A stretch of DNA of 48,114 nt from Nonomuraea turkmeniaca (lineage in GTDB: Bacteria > Actinomycetota > Actinomycetes > Streptosporangiales > Streptosporangiaceae). The stretch spans positions 1-48,114 of the forward strand of contig NZ_VCKY01000057.1 in the NCBI RefSeq assembly GCF_005889735.1, in the 5' to 3' direction. Position numbers and translations under genes: made by a program. Below are positions 11,424-19,090 of the stretch, in pieces (positions within the stretch are counted from its first letter, which is position 1; each line of letters opens with the position of its first letter). The notes under the pieces were generated by a model. That model worked only from the letters and a program-made list of their open reading frames with translations, had not been told where the DNA came from and ran no database searches.

Positions 11424-12227
11424 TCATACCTTGTCGAAGAACTCCACGATCGCCTGATTGACCGTGTCGGGGCGCTCCAGATGTCCGAGGTGCCCGCAGC
11501 CGGGGATCTCCACGAGATCGCAGTCCGGAATGACGTCCGCGACTTCCGCGCCCAGGTGCGGCGGGGTGACCACATCGTCCTGGAAGGCGATGACCCGGCA
11601 AGGGACGGCGATCTTGGCCAGCTCCGCTCGGCGATCCTGGTCCGTGTCGATCCATTCCTGCCCGGCGCCGATGGGAGCGCCGCTGCCGCTCAGCTCGAAG
11701 ATCTCCAGCCAGGAGGCCACCGCGTCGTCGTCGTTGAGCGTCCGGGGGGAGAGCATGCGCAGGACCGAATCGACAGCCCGGAACTTCGGCGGCAGCCGGA
11801 GGCCGCTCTCCCGCAGGACCCGGTCCCGGTCCGACTGGGCCCGGCGGAACGCGTCCGATCGGGCCCTGGTGGCCATGAGCACCGCCGCGTGCACCAGGTG
11901 CGGGTCGCTGCTCGCCAGCTCCTGCGCGACCATGGCACCCAGTGAGGTGCCGAGGAGCCGGCACGGCGCCAGGTCCAGGGCCTCGATCAGCCCTTTGGTG
12001 TCGGCCACCATGTCCGCCAGCGTGTACTTGCCCGGCGGAGCGTCCGACGGCGGGATGCCGCGGTTGTCGAAGGTCACCGTCTCATAGCCGGCCTCCTTCA
12101 GCGCCGGCGTCTGGTACATGTCCCACTGATGGCTGGAGGCTCCGGAGCCCATGATGAGCAGGACGGTCTTCCCCCGACCCGACCGCTGATAAGCCAGCCG
12201 GATCCCGTTCGTCTGCAGGTACGGCAT
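11424..12227 (-). CDS. Alpha/beta hydrolase
   Basis: 267-residue hydrolase of the single-domain alpha/beta fold. Nucleophile elbow is GTSLG with Ser95, the acid is Asp217 or Asp218 in FQDDVV, and the base is His246 in CGHLGH; the oxyanion region is MGSGASSHQW. It starts 9 bases after the CmlA-like gene, so the two form an operon. It is not a classic type II thioesterase (those carry GHSMG). Possible jobs are releasing misprimed carriers, hydrolysing the product, or general esterase activity; sequence alone does not decide. Confidence 0.8.
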   Translation of the reverse strand: MPYLQTNGIRLAYQRSGRGKTVLLIMGSGASSHQWDMYQTPALKEAGYETVTFDNRGIPPSDAPPGKYTLADMVADTKGLIEALDLAPCRLLGTSLGAMVAQELASSDPHLVHAAVLMATRARSDAFRRAQSDRDRVLRESGLRLPPKFRAVDSVLRMLSPRTLNDDDAVASWLEIFELSGSGAPIGAGQEWIDTDQDRRAELAKIAVPCRVIAFQDDVVTPPHLGAEVADVIPDCDLVEIPGCGHLGHLERPDTVNQAIVEFFDKV

Positions 12228-12236
12228 CCCTCGCGC

Positions 12237-13829
12237 CTACCAGCGCCACTCGCGCTTGTTGAACAGGTGCTCGGCCGCGATGTCGTGCTCCTTGCACCAC
12301 GTGAGGAACTCTTCGATCTGTTTGATCTGGTACGTGTCCGGTGTGTACGTGGTCGCCATGACGTGCCCCTGCCAGCTCTCCTCGCCCATGGCGTACACGT
12401 AGGCCTCGCCGGAGCCGAGCTCGGTCATGATCGCCGCGGCCTGCTCGGCGTTCGACCCGGAGAGCTTGCGCGAATCGCTCATCTTCTTGGTCACCGGCCG
12501 GGTCAGCAGACCCTGGTAGAGCCACGTGAGCGGGGCGCCGTCGCACTCCATGCCCAGGAAGGCGATGTCGACGTCACCCAGGTGTCCGCGGATGTACTTG
12601 TACAGCACCGGGTCGATGCCGGAGGAGTCCGCGCCGACGAACACCGACTTGCCGGCCAGCTTCACCACGTACGTCGACTTGGAGCGGATGTCCAAGTCGG
12701 AGTGCTCGCCGAGGAACGGAGTCGCGATGACCCGGTTGTCGCCCGGCAGCGGAATCTCGTCGAAGTCGTCCACGTCGATCACGTTGAAGCCCATGGACCT
12801 GAGGTAGAGGCCGATCGACGGGTCGCAGATGTTGCCTCGCGAGGAGCGGGGCACGACGACCGCGCCGGTGCGCGCGCGAAGCTGCAGCAGGGTCTCCAGC
12901 ACGATGTGGTCCTGGTGCCCGTGCGTTATCAGCACCAGGTCGATGTGGTCGGGCAGGTCGTCGAGGGTGTAGCGGTCGCCGTGCCGGTTGTCCGCGCTGA
13001 TGAACGGATCCACCACGACGGCGGCCTCGGGGGTCTGCAGCACCAGGCACGCGTGCCCGAAGTAGCGGATCCGCCCGCCGCTGTCGATGTGCCGGTCCGG
13101 CGAGAGGCTGGGCTCCGGGGCGAGCAGCCGGTCCAGCAGCGCCGCCTGGGCGCCGTCCAGCCCGAGCGCCTCGCGCAGCCGGGCCGCTGTCGTGCCCTTG
13201 ATCCGCGCCTTGAACAGCTCGTCCAGGCCCGGGTGGTCGAAGGGGATCGGCAGCTCCAGCACGTCGGGCTTCGGCAGCCTCGGGGTGCTGAGGATGAACG
13301 GCCGCTCCACGCCGTCCTCCAGTGACAGCTGGACCGACTGGCGTCCCTTTTCGAACATCGGGCTGTGGTAGAGCAGCGGCTCGATGAAGTGCACCGAGGC
13401 CTGGTTGCTGGTGTCGTAGGCCAGCTCCACCAGCCCGTTCAGCGCCGCCGGCAACTTCGGGTACAGCGGCGTCAGGTCGAACCCCGTCGCGTTCTGGCGC
13501 AGCAGGTCGTCCGCCTCGGCCACGGCGGTGGCGAAGGCCAGCATGGCCGCGCGGTCGCGCTTGATGCCGTCCAGCAGCTCGCGGATCTCGTCGGCACGGG
13601 ACTCCTCGACATTGACGAAGTAGCCGCCGCGCAGAGCTGGGTTGTTGCTGGCGTTGACGTGCACCTGCGGGGACTGGAGATACGACTCCAGCAGGGGCAC
13701 CTGCACGTTCGCCAGGTTCATGGAGGCCTGCGCCGGTGAAACGATGTGCATCCAGGCGTAAAATCTGTCGACCAGCGGTTCGACGATCGCATTAGAGCGG
13801 AGAAAAACGCGATCCTGGGTGTCGGGCAT
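12237..13829 (-). CDS. CmlA-like diiron beta-hydroxylase with metallo-beta-lactamase fold
   Basis: 530 residues, the usual length of the CmlA family, which hydroxylates the beta carbon of an amino acid held on an NRPS carrier protein. The N-terminal half is the helical domain special to this family; the C-terminal half is a metallo-beta-lactamase fold with metal motif HGHQDH at about residues 302-307, then further metal-binding residues near EHSDLD and GADSSG. ATG 13829 has GGGAGAG 5 bases upstream. Relatives occur in chloramphenicol and ramoplanin-type clusters. The likely substrate here is one of the carrier-bound residues of the NRPSs in this window (the Phe-like or an Asp residue); which one is not visible. 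It faces mbtH across a shared regulatory region. Confidence 0.88.
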   Translation of the reverse strand: MPDTQDRVFLRSNAIVEPLVDRFYAWMHIVSPAQASMNLANVQVPLLESYLQSPQVHVNASNNPALRGGYFVNVEESRADEIRELLDGIKRDRAAMLAFATAVAEADDLLRQNATGFDLTPLYPKLPAALNGLVELAYDTSNQASVHFIEPLLYHSPMFEKGRQSVQLSLEDGVERPFILSTPRLPKPDVLELPIPFDHPGLDELFKARIKGTTAARLREALGLDGAQAALLDRLLAPEPSLSPDRHIDSGGRIRYFGHACLVLQTPEAAVVVDPFISADNRHGDRYTLDDLPDHIDLVLITHGHQDHIVLETLLQLRARTGAVVVPRSSRGNICDPSIGLYLRSMGFNVIDVDDFDEIPLPGDNRVIATPFLGEHSDLDIRSKSTYVVKLAGKSVFVGADSSGIDPVLYKYIRGHLGDVDIAFLGMECDGAPLTWLYQGLLTRPVTKKMSDSRKLSGSNAEQAAAIMTELGSGEAYVYAMGEESWQGHVMATTYTPDTYQIKQIEEFLTWCKEHDIAAEHLFNKREWRW

Positions 13830-14181
13830 CTGATCTCTCCCATTCGGAATTACCCTGCCGCATTACTGCTGTACCGGTCGTTCGAGTTGGTCCGCGGACC
13901 GCGCCGGGGCATGCTCGATATGCCCGCCACATGCGTGTTTCACAAAAGCACCACAAAGCGCGGCGGCACGTCAACGCCGACGCGGCGGAGGTGTTCAAGT
14001 GGAGCGTTCACACGGTTGAGCCGCGGCCGCGGCCGGCGCGCGCCGGCGGCGGATCGGAAGGCTTGATAGGCCATAGCCGCTGTGCCAAGGTGGATTCGCT
14101 CCGATGCTGCGGTGCTATTAGCACCTCGGTTGCCGTCTGTCTATGACATCTCTTTATCGCCGAACAAGTGAGGGCAGTCCG
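13830..14181. promoter_or_regulatory. Divergent promoter region, cmlA-like / mbtH
   Basis: Gene-free stretch of 352 bases between two divergent transcription units. It holds a StrR-type box at 13993-14021, nearly in the middle and about 160 bases from each start, so one bound regulator could serve both directions. A lone half-site-like GTTCGAGTT lies near 13876. No other gene is supported here. Confidence 0.55.
13993..14021. promoter_or_regulatory. StrR-type operator (GTTCAAGTG-N11-CGGTTGAGC)
   Basis: 9-base half-sites with an 11-base spacer, the second half more degenerate than at 28861. It is centred between the divergent cmlA-like and mbtH genes. Confidence 0.5.
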
Positions 14182-14394
14182 GTGCCAAACCCGTTCGAGG
14201 ATCCCGACGCAAGCTATCTGGTTCTGGTCAACGATGAAAATCAGCATTCGCTCTGGCCCGTCTTCATCGATGTGCCGGACGGCTGGAAGACCGTATTCGG
14301 CGAAGCATCGCGGGACGAGTGCCTCGAATACATCGAGAAGTCATGGACCGACATGCGGCCCAAGAGCCTGATCGAAGCCATGAAAGAAAAGTGA
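14182..14394 (+). CDS. MbtH-like protein
   Basis: Small helper that binds NRPS adenylation domains and keeps them soluble and active. The 70 residues hold the family signature: NPFED at the start, QHSLWP, VPDGW and [10 protein letters not shown], with the three conserved Trp at 25, 35 and 55. GTG 14182 is chosen because GAGGG lies 8 bases upstream and the protein then starts like other members; ATG 14143 would add a tail that the family lacks. It probably serves the Asp and Phe-like adenylation domains of this cluster. A hairpin follows at 14421. Confidence 0.95.
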   Translation: MPNPFEDPDASYLVLVNDENQHSLWPVFIDVPDGWKTVFGEASRDECLEYIEKSWTDMRPKSLIEAMKEK

Positions 14395-14420
14395 CAGCGA
14401 CTGCACCCGCGACATTCTTC

Positions 14421-14453
14421 TAGGCCGGCGGCCCCTTCCGGGCCGTCGGCCTA
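14421..14453 (+). terminator. Hairpin between mbtH and the SyrP-like gene
   Basis: A 14-base-pair stem with one G-T pair and a 5-base loop begins 27 bases after the mbtH stop and ends 16 bases before the next start codon. There is no T tract. It may trim transcription so that mbtH is made in excess, or simply protect the mRNA end. Confidence 0.5.
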
Positions 14454-14469
14454 ACCAATGGAGGACGCG

Positions 14470-15417
14470 ATGGAAACCGTCGAGGCAGGCCGGGACACCT
14501 GGCGGCCCTACGAGATCACCAGTGACACGGCCGGCACGCCAGACCTCGTGGGCTGGCTCGACGAGCTCGGCCCCGACAAGCTGACCGACCTGCTCACCGA
14601 ACGCATGGCGCTCGTCTTCCGGGACTTCCGCGTCAGTCCCGAGGCCATCGAGCCGGTGCTCGACCGGCTGGTGCCGAGCCGGCTGCCGTACGTGCACGGC
14701 AACTCGCCGCGGACCAAGGTGCGCGGCAACCTCTACACGTCGACCGAATACCCGCAGCAGTACACCATCTCCATGCACAACGAGCTCAGCTACGCGCACC
14801 GCTGGCCGGCACGGCTCGCCTTCTACTGCGAGAAGGCGGCGGAGCAGGGCGGCGCGACCCCGGTGCTGGACGGTGAGCTGTGGCTCAGCTCGCTCGACGC
14901 GGAGGTCCGCGAGGCGTTCTCCGGCGGCATCCGCTACGTGCAGAACCTTCACGACGGCTACGGCTTCGGAAAGAGCTGGCAGGACACCTTCGAGACCGGC
15001 GACCGTGCGGCGGTCGAGGAGTTTCTCAAGGATTCGCAGGCCGAGTGGGAGTGGGGTCCGGACGGCCTGCGGGTCATCCAGCTGCGCGCCGCGACCGTCA
15101 GGCATCCGGTCACCGGGACCGAGGTCTGGTTCAACCAGGCGGACCAGTGGCATCCGGCCGGGCTCGGCGACCAGACCTCGGCCGACCTGTACGAAATCCT
15201 CTCCCCGGAGGAGTTCCCGCAGTACGTGACGTTCGCCGACGGCACCGCGATCCCGGACGCCTACGTCGAGCAGATCCTCAACCGGGGGCTGGAGTGCGCC
15301 GTCGACGTCGACTGGCGGACCGGCGACGTGCTGCTCATCGACAACGTGCTGGTCGCACACGGCCGGCGCCCGTTCGAGGGGACCCGCCGGGTCCTGGTGG
15401 CGATGTCCCACGGCTGA
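14470..15417 (+). CDS. SyrP-like Fe(II)/2-oxoglutarate dioxygenase, probable Asp beta-hydroxylase
   Basis: 315-residue enzyme of the TauD fold. The iron ligands are His103 and Glu105 (in MHNELSY) and distal His297 (AHGRR); Arg306 or Arg307 would bind 2-oxoglutarate. The segment HNELSYAHRWP and GGATPVLDG is typical of SyrP, the syringomycin enzyme that hydroxylates carrier-bound Asp. ATG 14470 has GGAGG 5 bases upstream and is preferred over ATG 14458. The cluster contains three Asp-coding adenylation domains, and one is followed by an interface-like C domain of the kind linked to such hydroxylases, so beta-hydroxy-Asp is the natural product prediction. AsnO-type action on another residue remains possible. 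Confidence 0.85.
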   Translation: METVEAGRDTWRPYEITSDTAGTPDLVGWLDELGPDKLTDLLTERMALVFRDFRVSPEAIEPVLDRLVPSRLPYVHGNSPRTKVRGNLYTSTEYPQQYTISMHNELSYAHRWPARLAFYCEKAAEQGGATPVLDGELWLSSLDAEVREAFSGGIRYVQNLHDGYGFGKSWQDTFETGDRAAVEEFLKDSQAEWEWGPDGLRVIQLRAATVRHPVTGTEVWFNQADQWHPAGLGDQTSADLYEILSPEEFPQYVTFADGTAIPDAYVEQILNRGLECAVDVDWRTGDVLLIDNVLVAHGRRPFEGTRRVLVAMSHG

Positions 15418-15430
15418 GGCGCGCCGCTCA

Positions 15431-15469
15431 GCGGTGTTCGAGTGCGGCGGTTCCGCACTTGAACACCGC
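15431..15469. terminator. Convergent hairpin that also matches a StrR-type box
   Basis: A 17-base-pair stem with one G-T pair and a 5-base loop lies between the convergent SyrP-like and antiporter genes, a typical place for a shared terminator. Its core, 15436-15464, is also the best-balanced StrR-type site in the window: GTTCGAGTG-N11-CACTTGAAC. Which role applies cannot be settled by eye; the position after two gene ends favours a terminator. Confidence 0.6.
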
Positions 15470-15484
15470 TTCGGCATGCCGTCG

Positions 15485-16813
15485 TCACTCCTGGAGCGGC
15501 CGGGGGGCGTCGCCGGCCAGCCCGAAGGTCTGTCCCCGTAACCGCTCCTCGGCGGTGTGCTCGACCTTGGACATCGCGAACCGCAGGATCGGGGGCGCCA
15601 TCAGCGAGGTGACGATCGCCACCAGGATGATGATCGTGAACATCTCGGGCCCGAGCACGCCGAGCCGCAGTCCCACCATCGCGATGATCACCTCGATGAC
15701 GCCGCGGGCGTTCATCCCCGCGCCGAGCGCGAGCCCCTCCCAGTGGCTGAGCCTGCTGAGCCGCGCCCCCGCGTACGCCCCGGCGAACTTGCCGAGGATG
15801 GCGATGGCGAGCACGCCGAGCCCGGTGAGCAGCACGACCGGATCGGCGAGCGCGGTCAGGTCCATCCGGAGTCCGGCCGTGGCGAAGTAGACGGGGGCGA
15901 GCACCGCGGCCACGAAGGTCTGGAGCGGGGCGAGCGCCACGCGGTCCAGCGCGCCGCTACGGCTGATCACGATTCCGGCCATGAAGGCGCCGAACACCGC
16001 CTCCAGGCCGAGCGCATGGGTGGCGGCCGAGGCCAGCAGGGCCAGCAGCACGACGACGGCGACGGTCGGCCCGCCGCCCTCGGCCCGCGCGGCGGCCCGC
16101 AGCAGGACCGCGACGACGGGTCGCAGCAGCGCCGTCGCGGCGAGAACGACCGCCAGCCTGCCGATCGACAACGCGATGTCGCCGGCGTGGACCCCGCTCG
16201 TCGCCATCGCCGCGACCACCGAGAGCAGCATCCAGCCGATGATGTCGTCGACCACGACCGCGCACAGGATGAGCTGCCCGATGTTGCGGTGCAGGAGCCG
16301 CAGGTCCATCAGGGTCTTGGCGATGACCGGAATGGCACTGACCCCCATGGCGACGCCCATGAACAGGGCGAAGGTGCCCCGGTCGGCCGTGCCGGGGAGC
16401 AGCGAGCCGGGCAGCAGCAGGCCGAGGCCCACGCCCAGGGCCAGCGGGACGGCGATCCCGGCGACGCTGATCCGGACCGCCGCCGAGCCACGCCGCCGCA
16501 CCAGGGACAGGTCCATGTGCGCGCCGGTGAGCGCGACCAGCAGCAGCACGCCCACCTGCCCCACCGCGTCGAGCAGGTGGAACTGCCCGGCGTCCCGGGG
16601 CAGGAGCCAATCGCTGACTCCGGGCGCGATCTGCTGCAGGATCGAAGGCCCGAGCAACACGCCCGCGCACAACTCGCCGACGATGACGGGCATCCCGAGG
16701 CGTTTGGCGAGCCGGCCGAGCAGGAACGCGAGCATGAGCAGCGTCGCGATTTGCAGCAGAAAGACCAATAATTGATGGGCGGGAATGGGCGGCACGGGCG
16801 CAACGACTGGCAT
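15485..16813 (-). CDS. Cation/proton antiporter, CPA2 (Kef/NapA-like) family
   Basis: 442-residue integral membrane protein with about 12-13 hydrophobic segments, and the family features GELCAGVLLGP early on, the VVVDDIIGW acidic pair in the transport core, and MNARGVIEVI near the C-terminus. There is no C-terminal TrkA-N domain, so it is the short form. ATG 16813 has GGAGG 8 bases upstream and removes a non-homologous 20-residue extension. Na+/H+ antiporter genes of this type recur in glycopeptide antibiotic clusters, where they are thought to help export or resistance; the role here is inferred from that. It diverges from the halogenase gene. Confidence 0.88.
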   Translation of the reverse strand: MPVVAPVPPIPAHQLLVFLLQIATLLMLAFLLGRLAKRLGMPVIVGELCAGVLLGPSILQQIAPGVSDWLLPRDAGQFHLLDAVGQVGVLLLVALTGAHMDLSLVRRRGSAAVRISVAGIAVPLALGVGLGLLLPGSLLPGTADRGTFALFMGVAMGVSAIPVIAKTLMDLRLLHRNIGQLILCAVVVDDIIGWMLLSVVAAMATSGVHAGDIALSIGRLAVVLAATALLRPVVAVLLRAAARAEGGGPTVAVVVLLALLASAATHALGLEAVFGAFMAGIVISRSGALDRVALAPLQTFVAAVLAPVYFATAGLRMDLTALADPVVLLTGLGVLAIAILGKFAGAYAGARLSRLSHWEGLALGAGMNARGVIEVIIAMVGLRLGVLGPEMFTIIILVAIVTSLMAPPILRFAMSKVEHTAEERLRGQTFGLAGDAPRPLQE

Positions 16814-16911
16814 CTGCGAAACCTCCGCGAATATTGAGCCACAAGGCGGCGGACAGCGGGAGCCGCAGTGCATTGTTTTTCGTCTGCGAGTGATTCGAAA
16901 GGCGGCTGGGA

Positions 16912-18408
16912 ATGAGTACCGGCAATCACGAGGAATTCGACGTCGTCGTCGTGGGAGGCGGGCCCGGCGGCTCGACCCTGGCGACGCTCGTGGCGATGCG
17001 GGGCCATCGCGTCCTGATCCTGGAGAAGGAGTCGTTCCCGCGCTACCAGATCGGCGAGTCGCTGTTACCGTCGACGGTGCACGGCATCTGCCATCTCACC
17101 GGCGCGGACGAGGAGCTGGCCAAGGCCGGATTCACGGTGAAGCGCGGCGGGTCGTTCCGGTGGGGGGTCAAGCCCGAGCCTTGGACGTTCTCGTTCTCGA
17201 TCTCCCAGAAAACGGCCGGCAGCACGTCGTACGCCTATCAGGTCGAGCGGATGAAGTTCGACAAGATTCTGCTCGACAACGCCCGCCGCAAGGGTGTGGA
17301 AGTTCGCGAGCAGTGCACGGTCACCGGGGTCGTCGAGGACGGCGGCGCAGTACGCGGCGTCACCCATGCCGACGCCGCGGGAAACGAGCGCCAGGTGCTC
17401 GCCCGGTATGTCGTCGACGCCTCGGGCAACACCAGCCGCCTGTACAAGCAGGTCGGCGGCACCCGCGAATACTCCGAGTTCTTCCGCAGCCTCGCGCTGT
17501 TCGGCTACTTCGAGGGCGGCAAGCGGCTCCCGGCCCCCAACTCGGGCAACATCCTGTCGGCCGCGTTCGGGAGCGGATGGTTCTGGTACATCCCGCTGAG
17601 CGACACGCTCACCAGCGTGGGCGCGGTCGTGCGGCGGGAGGACGCCGAGAAGGTCCAGGGCGATCCCGAGACCGCCCTGATGAAGCTCATCGACGAGTGC
17701 CCGCTGATCAAGGACTACCTGTCGAACGCGACCCGGGTCACCACCGGCGAGTACGGCAAGCTGCGGGTACGCAAGGACTACTCGTACAACAACACCAGGT
17801 TCTGGAAGCCGGGGATGGTGCTCATCGGCGACGCCGCGTGCTTCGTCGACCCGGTCTTCTCCTCGGGCGTGCACCTGGCCACCTACAGCGCCCTGCTCGC
17901 CGCCCGGTCCATCAACAGCGTGCTGGCCGGCACGGTGGCGGAGGAGGCGGCGTTCACCGAGTTCGAGACCCGGTACCGCCGCGAGTACAGCGTCTTCTAC
18001 GAGTTCCTGATGTCCTTCTACGACATGCACGTCGACGAGAGCTCCTACTTCTGGTCGGCGAAGAAGGTCACCAAGAGCACCCATGACGAGCTGGAGTCGT
18101 TCGTCGAGCTGGTCGCCGGAATATCGTCCGCGGAGTTCGACCTGCGCGACGCCGAGTCGGCCGCCCTGCGGCTGAAGAAACGATCCGCGGAGTTCGCCGA
18201 CGCGGTCGACGAACTCGTCCGCGACAACGAGCGCAGCATGACGCCGCTGTTCAAGTCGTCGGTCGTCAGCCAGGCGATGCAGCAGGGGTCGCAGGAACAG
18301 ACCCGGGCACTGCTCGGCGGGGACGCCGGCGCCGACGCGCCGATCTTCACCGGCGGGCTCGTGCCGTCCGAGGACGGCCTGCTGTGGACGGCCCCGCAGG
18401 GCGATTGA
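16912..18408 (+). CDS. FADH2-dependent halogenase (BhaA-type, carrier-bound aromatic residue)
   Basis: 498-residue flavin halogenase. The dinucleotide motif GGGPGG lies near residues 12-18, QIGESLLPSTVHGIC follows, the family WxWxIP signature appears as WFWYIP at about 222, and the second FAD region reads IGDAACFVDPVFSSG. The overall pattern is that of glycopeptide-type halogenases such as BhaA, which chlorinate Tyr or hydroxyphenylglycine on a carrier protein. A suitable phenolic substrate here would be Dpg or another aromatic residue of the peptide. It needs a flavin reductase, not found in this window. A strong terminator follows 27 bases after the stop. Confidence 0.93.
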   Translation: MSTGNHEEFDVVVVGGGPGGSTLATLVAMRGHRVLILEKESFPRYQIGESLLPSTVHGICHLTGADEELAKAGFTVKRGGSFRWGVKPEPWTFSFSISQKTAGSTSYAYQVERMKFDKILLDNARRKGVEVREQCTVTGVVEDGGAVRGVTHADAAGNERQVLARYVVDASGNTSRLYKQVGGTREYSEFFRSLALFGYFEGGKRLPAPNSGNILSAAFGSGWFWYIPLSDTLTSVGAVVRREDAEKVQGDPETALMKLIDECPLIKDYLSNATRVTTGEYGKLRVRKDYSYNNTRFWKPGMVLIGDAACFVDPVFSSGVHLATYSALLAARSINSVLAGTVAEEAAFTEFETRYRREYSVFYEFLMSFYDMHVDESSYFWSAKKVTKSTHDELESFVELVAGISSAEFDLRDAESAALRLKKRSAEFADAVDELVRDNERSMTPLFKSSVVSQAMQQGSQEQTRALLGGDAGADAPIFTGGLVPSEDGLLWTAPQGD

Positions 18409-18434
18409 CGCGGTTCCAGCGCACTCGAGAAGGA

Positions 18435-18475
18435 GGCCCTCGGCCGCGACACGGTGTCGCGGCCGAGGGCCTTTT
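18435..18475 (+). terminator. Rho-independent terminator after the halogenase
   Basis: A perfect 17-base-pair stem with a 3-base loop (CGG) is followed directly by TTTT. It lies just downstream of the halogenase stop. Confidence 0.9.
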
Positions 18476-18580
18476 GTCGTGCGTGCGAGGGAATGCCCGT
18501 CCGGCGATATCGCGCGCATAAGGGGTTGGTTAACATCAGCGCTCACCGTGCGGAAACCCCGGGGCGGTCATGCTGATGAC

Positions 18581-19063
18581 ATGAAGAAATTCGGACTGGT
18601 GGCCGCGGTATTCGCCGCTGCGACGATCACACTGACCGGATGCGGCGGCGGAGCCAGCGAAGAGGGTCCGCCGGCGATGTCGCAGGAGGACCTCAAAAAG
18701 ATCCAGCAATATTCCGCGTGCATGAAGAAATATAACTTCGACATCCCCGTCCCCGACCCCAACGAGCCGGCTCCCGAGATCAACCGCACTTTCAACCCCA
18801 CCGACGTGAAGTATCGGGCGGCCGAGGCGGTTTGCGCGCGGTTCGCGCCGGCCACCCACGTGGAGGGAAAGCTGTCCCCCGAACAGGAGACGTGGGCCCT
18901 GAACACGGCGGAGTGCCTGCGCAAGCAGGGGGTCAAGGCCAAGGACCCGGCGCCGGGGAGCATCGACGTCGTCCTCGACCAGGATCCGGGGGTCACTCAG
19001 GAGCAGCTGGCGACGGCCTTCCAGAAGTGCAACGAGCAGTTCCCCGCGCCGAAGTTCGGATAG
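18581..19063 (+). CDS. Small secreted lipoprotein, function unknown
   Basis: 160-residue protein starting with Lys-Lys, a hydrophobic segment and the lipobox LTGC (Cys at about 20), so it should be exported and lipid-anchored. The mature part is hydrophilic and contains four further Cys, each in a short helix-like context (SACMKKY, AVCARF, AECLRKQ, QKCNEQ), which could form two disulfides. ATG 18581 fits the signal peptide; the Shine-Dalgarno match is weak. I do not recognise a named family. Its place between the halogenase and the NRPS suggests co-inheritance with the cluster, but function is unknown. Confidence 0.75.
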   Translation: MKKFGLVAAVFAAATITLTGCGGGASEEGPPAMSQEDLKKIQQYSACMKKYNFDIPVPDPNEPAPEINRTFNPTDVKYRAAEAVCARFAPATHVEGKLSPEQETWALNTAECLRKQGVKAKDPAPGSIDVVLDQDPGVTQEQLATAFQKCNEQFPAPKFG

Positions 19064-19090
19064 CCGTCCGCCGCGGGCACCGCCCCGGAG

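Noticed and set aside
11424..12227. Type II thioesterase of the NRPS
   Set aside because: The nucleophile motif is GTSLG and the sequence is closer to general alpha/beta hydrolases than to the GHSMG editing thioesterases.
13873..13900. Second StrR box near the cmlA-like gene
   Set aside because: Only one half-site (GTTCGAGTT); the expected partner at 11 bases is missing.
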